From Spirochaetia bacterium (GTDB lineage: Bacteria; Spirochaetota; UBA4802; UBA5550): a DNA stretch of 60,857 nucleotides. The stretch is from the NCBI GenBank assembly GCA_009885955.1, contig VFJS01000059.1, forward strand, positions 1-60,857, in the 5' to 3' direction. Below are positions 59,930-60,857 of the stretch, piece after piece; within the stretch, counting starts at the first letter, position 1, and every line of letters begins with the position of its first letter. The notes beneath the pieces are model-generated. The model was not told the DNA's origin and did not search any database. It saw only the letters and a program-made list of their open reading frames with translations. The position numbers and the translations under genes are program-made.

Positions 59930-59987
59930 CACTGAAGCAGTGCATAAGATGAAAATATGCATTAAAATGGTAAAATCAGTGCATATT
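59930..59987 (-). promoter_or_regulatory. Repeat cluster upstream of fic
   Basis: Three related sites lie 22-80 bases before the fic ATG: an inverted repeat CACTG-AAG-CAGTG (59930-59942), an inverted repeat AATATGCA (59954-59961)/TGCATATT (59980-59987), and direct repeats CAGTGCATA (59938-59946 and 59977-59985). This is a likely binding region for an operon regulator or restriction control protein, though none is seen here. Confidence 0.4.
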
Positions 59988-60095
59988 GGATTAATGATTT
60001 ATAATTTTTGATAATATAAAAAACAGTTGCAATATCCTTTTAGACTATTAATTTTATCATCAATCCAGGTATCTGGAGTTGGATGTTTATCATCG

Positions 60096-60126
60096 GCCCC
60101 GGGCGTAAGCTTGGGGCTTTTATTTT
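60096..60126 (+). terminator. Hairpin with T-rich tail
   Basis: GCCCC (60096-60100) pairs with GGGGC (60113-60117), followed by TTTTATTTTTT. It would stop a plus-strand transcript, yet no plus-strand gene is seen to its left nearby, so it may guard against read-through into the minus-strand GxxExxY gene. Confidence 0.35.
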
Positions 60127-60164
60127 TTGACGGGATAAATGTTTTATTTTATAGATGAGTGTAT

Positions 60165-60545
60165 TCATAATACATACCTCTCTATTTGAACTTTGGGGTG
60201 TTTCCCGAAGTTCACCAGTAGTCCTAACCGCAGTTTTGAGGCTTTGAGGTAGTTCAGTATCTGCGCCCGGTGCTCAGGGGCAAGTTCTTTCGACGTTTTT
60301 ATTTCGATGATGATTTTGTCGTAGCATATAAAGTCGGGTACATACTTTTGTTCTAGAGGTATGTCTTTATAGTATAGCTCAAGACCTACTTTTGACTGGT
60401 AGGGGATTTTACGGGTAACGAATTCCTTCTCAAGACATTCATGGTAGACGTTTTCGAGGAAGCCACAGCCCATTTCTTTGTAGACTTCAAAGATCGCGGC
60501 CCTTATCTCGTGCGTTTCATTTTCATATATTAGCTCGTTTTTCAT
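60165..60545 (-). CDS. GxxExxY family protein
   Basis: The 126-residue protein has the family-defining motif GCGFLENVYHECLEKEF (GxxExxY) and a PD-(D/E)xK nuclease-like core (VPDFICYDKIIIEIKTSKEL). The family is widespread and of unknown function. I chose ATG 60545, which follows GGGGAATAATAA; the frame runs upstream through the 102-bp repeats, which is an artefact of repeats without stop codons. Confidence 0.88.
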   Translation of the reverse strand: MKNELIYENETHEIRAAIFEVYKEMGCGFLENVYHECLEKEFVTRKIPYQSKVGLELYYKDIPLEQKYVPDFICYDKIIIEIKTSKELAPEHRAQILNYLKASKLRLGLLVNFGKHPKVQIERYVL

Positions 60546-60559
60546 ATTATTATTCCCCT

Positions 60560-60857
60560 TTCTGTGTCTTTCCGTGTTATCCGTGGTTATTCTTTTTGAA
60601 GAGTTTTCAACCACGGAAGTACACGGAAGAGCACGGAAGTTGAGGTCAGAGTCTTTCTCCCATTCATGTGAATCAGTGTTATCAGTGGATAATTTTTTTA
60701 AGATTTTTTTAACCACGGAAGTGCACGGAAGTACACGGAAGTTGAGGTTAGAGTCTTTTCCCTTTCCGTGACTTTCCGTGTTATCCGTGGTTATTCTCTT
60801 TGAAGAGTTTTTAACCACGGAAGTACACGGAAGAGCACGGAAGTTTTGGTCAGAGTC
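60560..60857. repeat. Three tandem 102-bp repeats upstream of the GxxExxY gene
   Basis: Units of about 102 bases begin near 60560, 60661 and 60762, each with AACCACGGAAG, TACACGGAAG, and usually TCAGAGTC near its end. TCCGTGGTT and AACCACGGA form a palindrome in units 1 and 3. Unit 3 runs off the window. The middle unit is diverged in its first half (ATCAGTGGAT for ATCCGTGGTT). Confidence 0.85.

Noticed and set aside
60546-60818. N-terminal extension of the GxxExxY frame
   Set aside because: The extension encodes the 102-bp repeats three times. The ribosome site and family start are at 60545, so the extension is an artefact.

Overview
This window comes from a moderately AT-rich, double-membrane bacterium. 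The evidence is the set of signal peptides and lipoboxes, an HtrA/DegP protease, an SppA peptidase fused to a beta-rich domain, and a CsgG-like protein with a barrel-like C-terminus. The gene mix (HDOD, GGDEF and CheY proteins, a 7TM-sensor AraC regulator, class I adenylate cyclase, class II DAHP synthase, DUF4404) would fit Spirochaetota or a similar environmental lineage. That assignment is inference; no marker gene settles it.

Layout. 1-107: 3' end (domains V and VI) of a group II intron whose body lies left of the window. 146-8920: an MBL hydrolase, a MoxR ATPase/VWA pair, an HDOD protein with a histidine-kinase-like ATPase domain, a YheT hydrolase next to a zinc phospholipase C-like protein, and two secreted proteins of unknown role. 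9003-13041: nfo and yggU, small exported or hypothetical genes including a 58-codon gene at 11062-11238, and mltG. 13109-18514: a 1,801-residue exported aromatic-rich repeat protein with a near-perfect 399-bp tandem array. 18634-18795: a palindromic intergenic repeat. 18917-31401: class I adenylate cyclase, a heme-sensor diguanylate cyclase, GNAT, M28 peptidase, a TrkA-like protein, a 7TM-AraC regulator, a CsgG-like protein, DUF4404 and a lipoprotein. 32020-34398: an orphan lsrF aldolase/alcohol dehydrogenase pair followed by gene debris. 34374-36398: hicAB and a tyrosine integrase beside tRNA-Arg, so probably an integrated element. 36419-36976: a small membrane protein and two tRNA-Ser genes. 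37123-40340: a lysophospholipase-like hydrolase, class II DAHP synthase and a degenerate receiver-GGDEF protein. 40542-48787: a long housekeeping run on the minus strand (guaB, nitroreductase, tadA, sua5/tsaC, EI24, tmk, a membrane protein, sppA). 48997-55234: CheY, a cyclic-nucleotide-binding protein, PadR, a Cache-like lipoprotein, and an envelope-stress-like cluster (lipoprotein, trxA, small lipoprotein, htrA). 55290-59908: a tight fic-hsdR-ygjP operon, part of a type I restriction system whose hsdM and hsdS are not in view. 60165-60857: a GxxExxY gene preceded by three 102-bp repeats.

Two nucleotide second-messenger systems appear together. cAMP has a class I cyclase (19532-22258) and a protein with an intact cyclic-nucleotide cassette (49372-50436). 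c-di-GMP has an active-looking heme-linked diguanylate cyclase (22553-23806) and a catalytically dead GGDEF protein that keeps the inhibitory c-di-GMP site (39387-40340). Their linkage is inference from motifs. The least explained items are the giant repeat protein, the SppA fusion, and several short genes with well-formed promoters and operators. No complete new system can be proven from the sequence alone.
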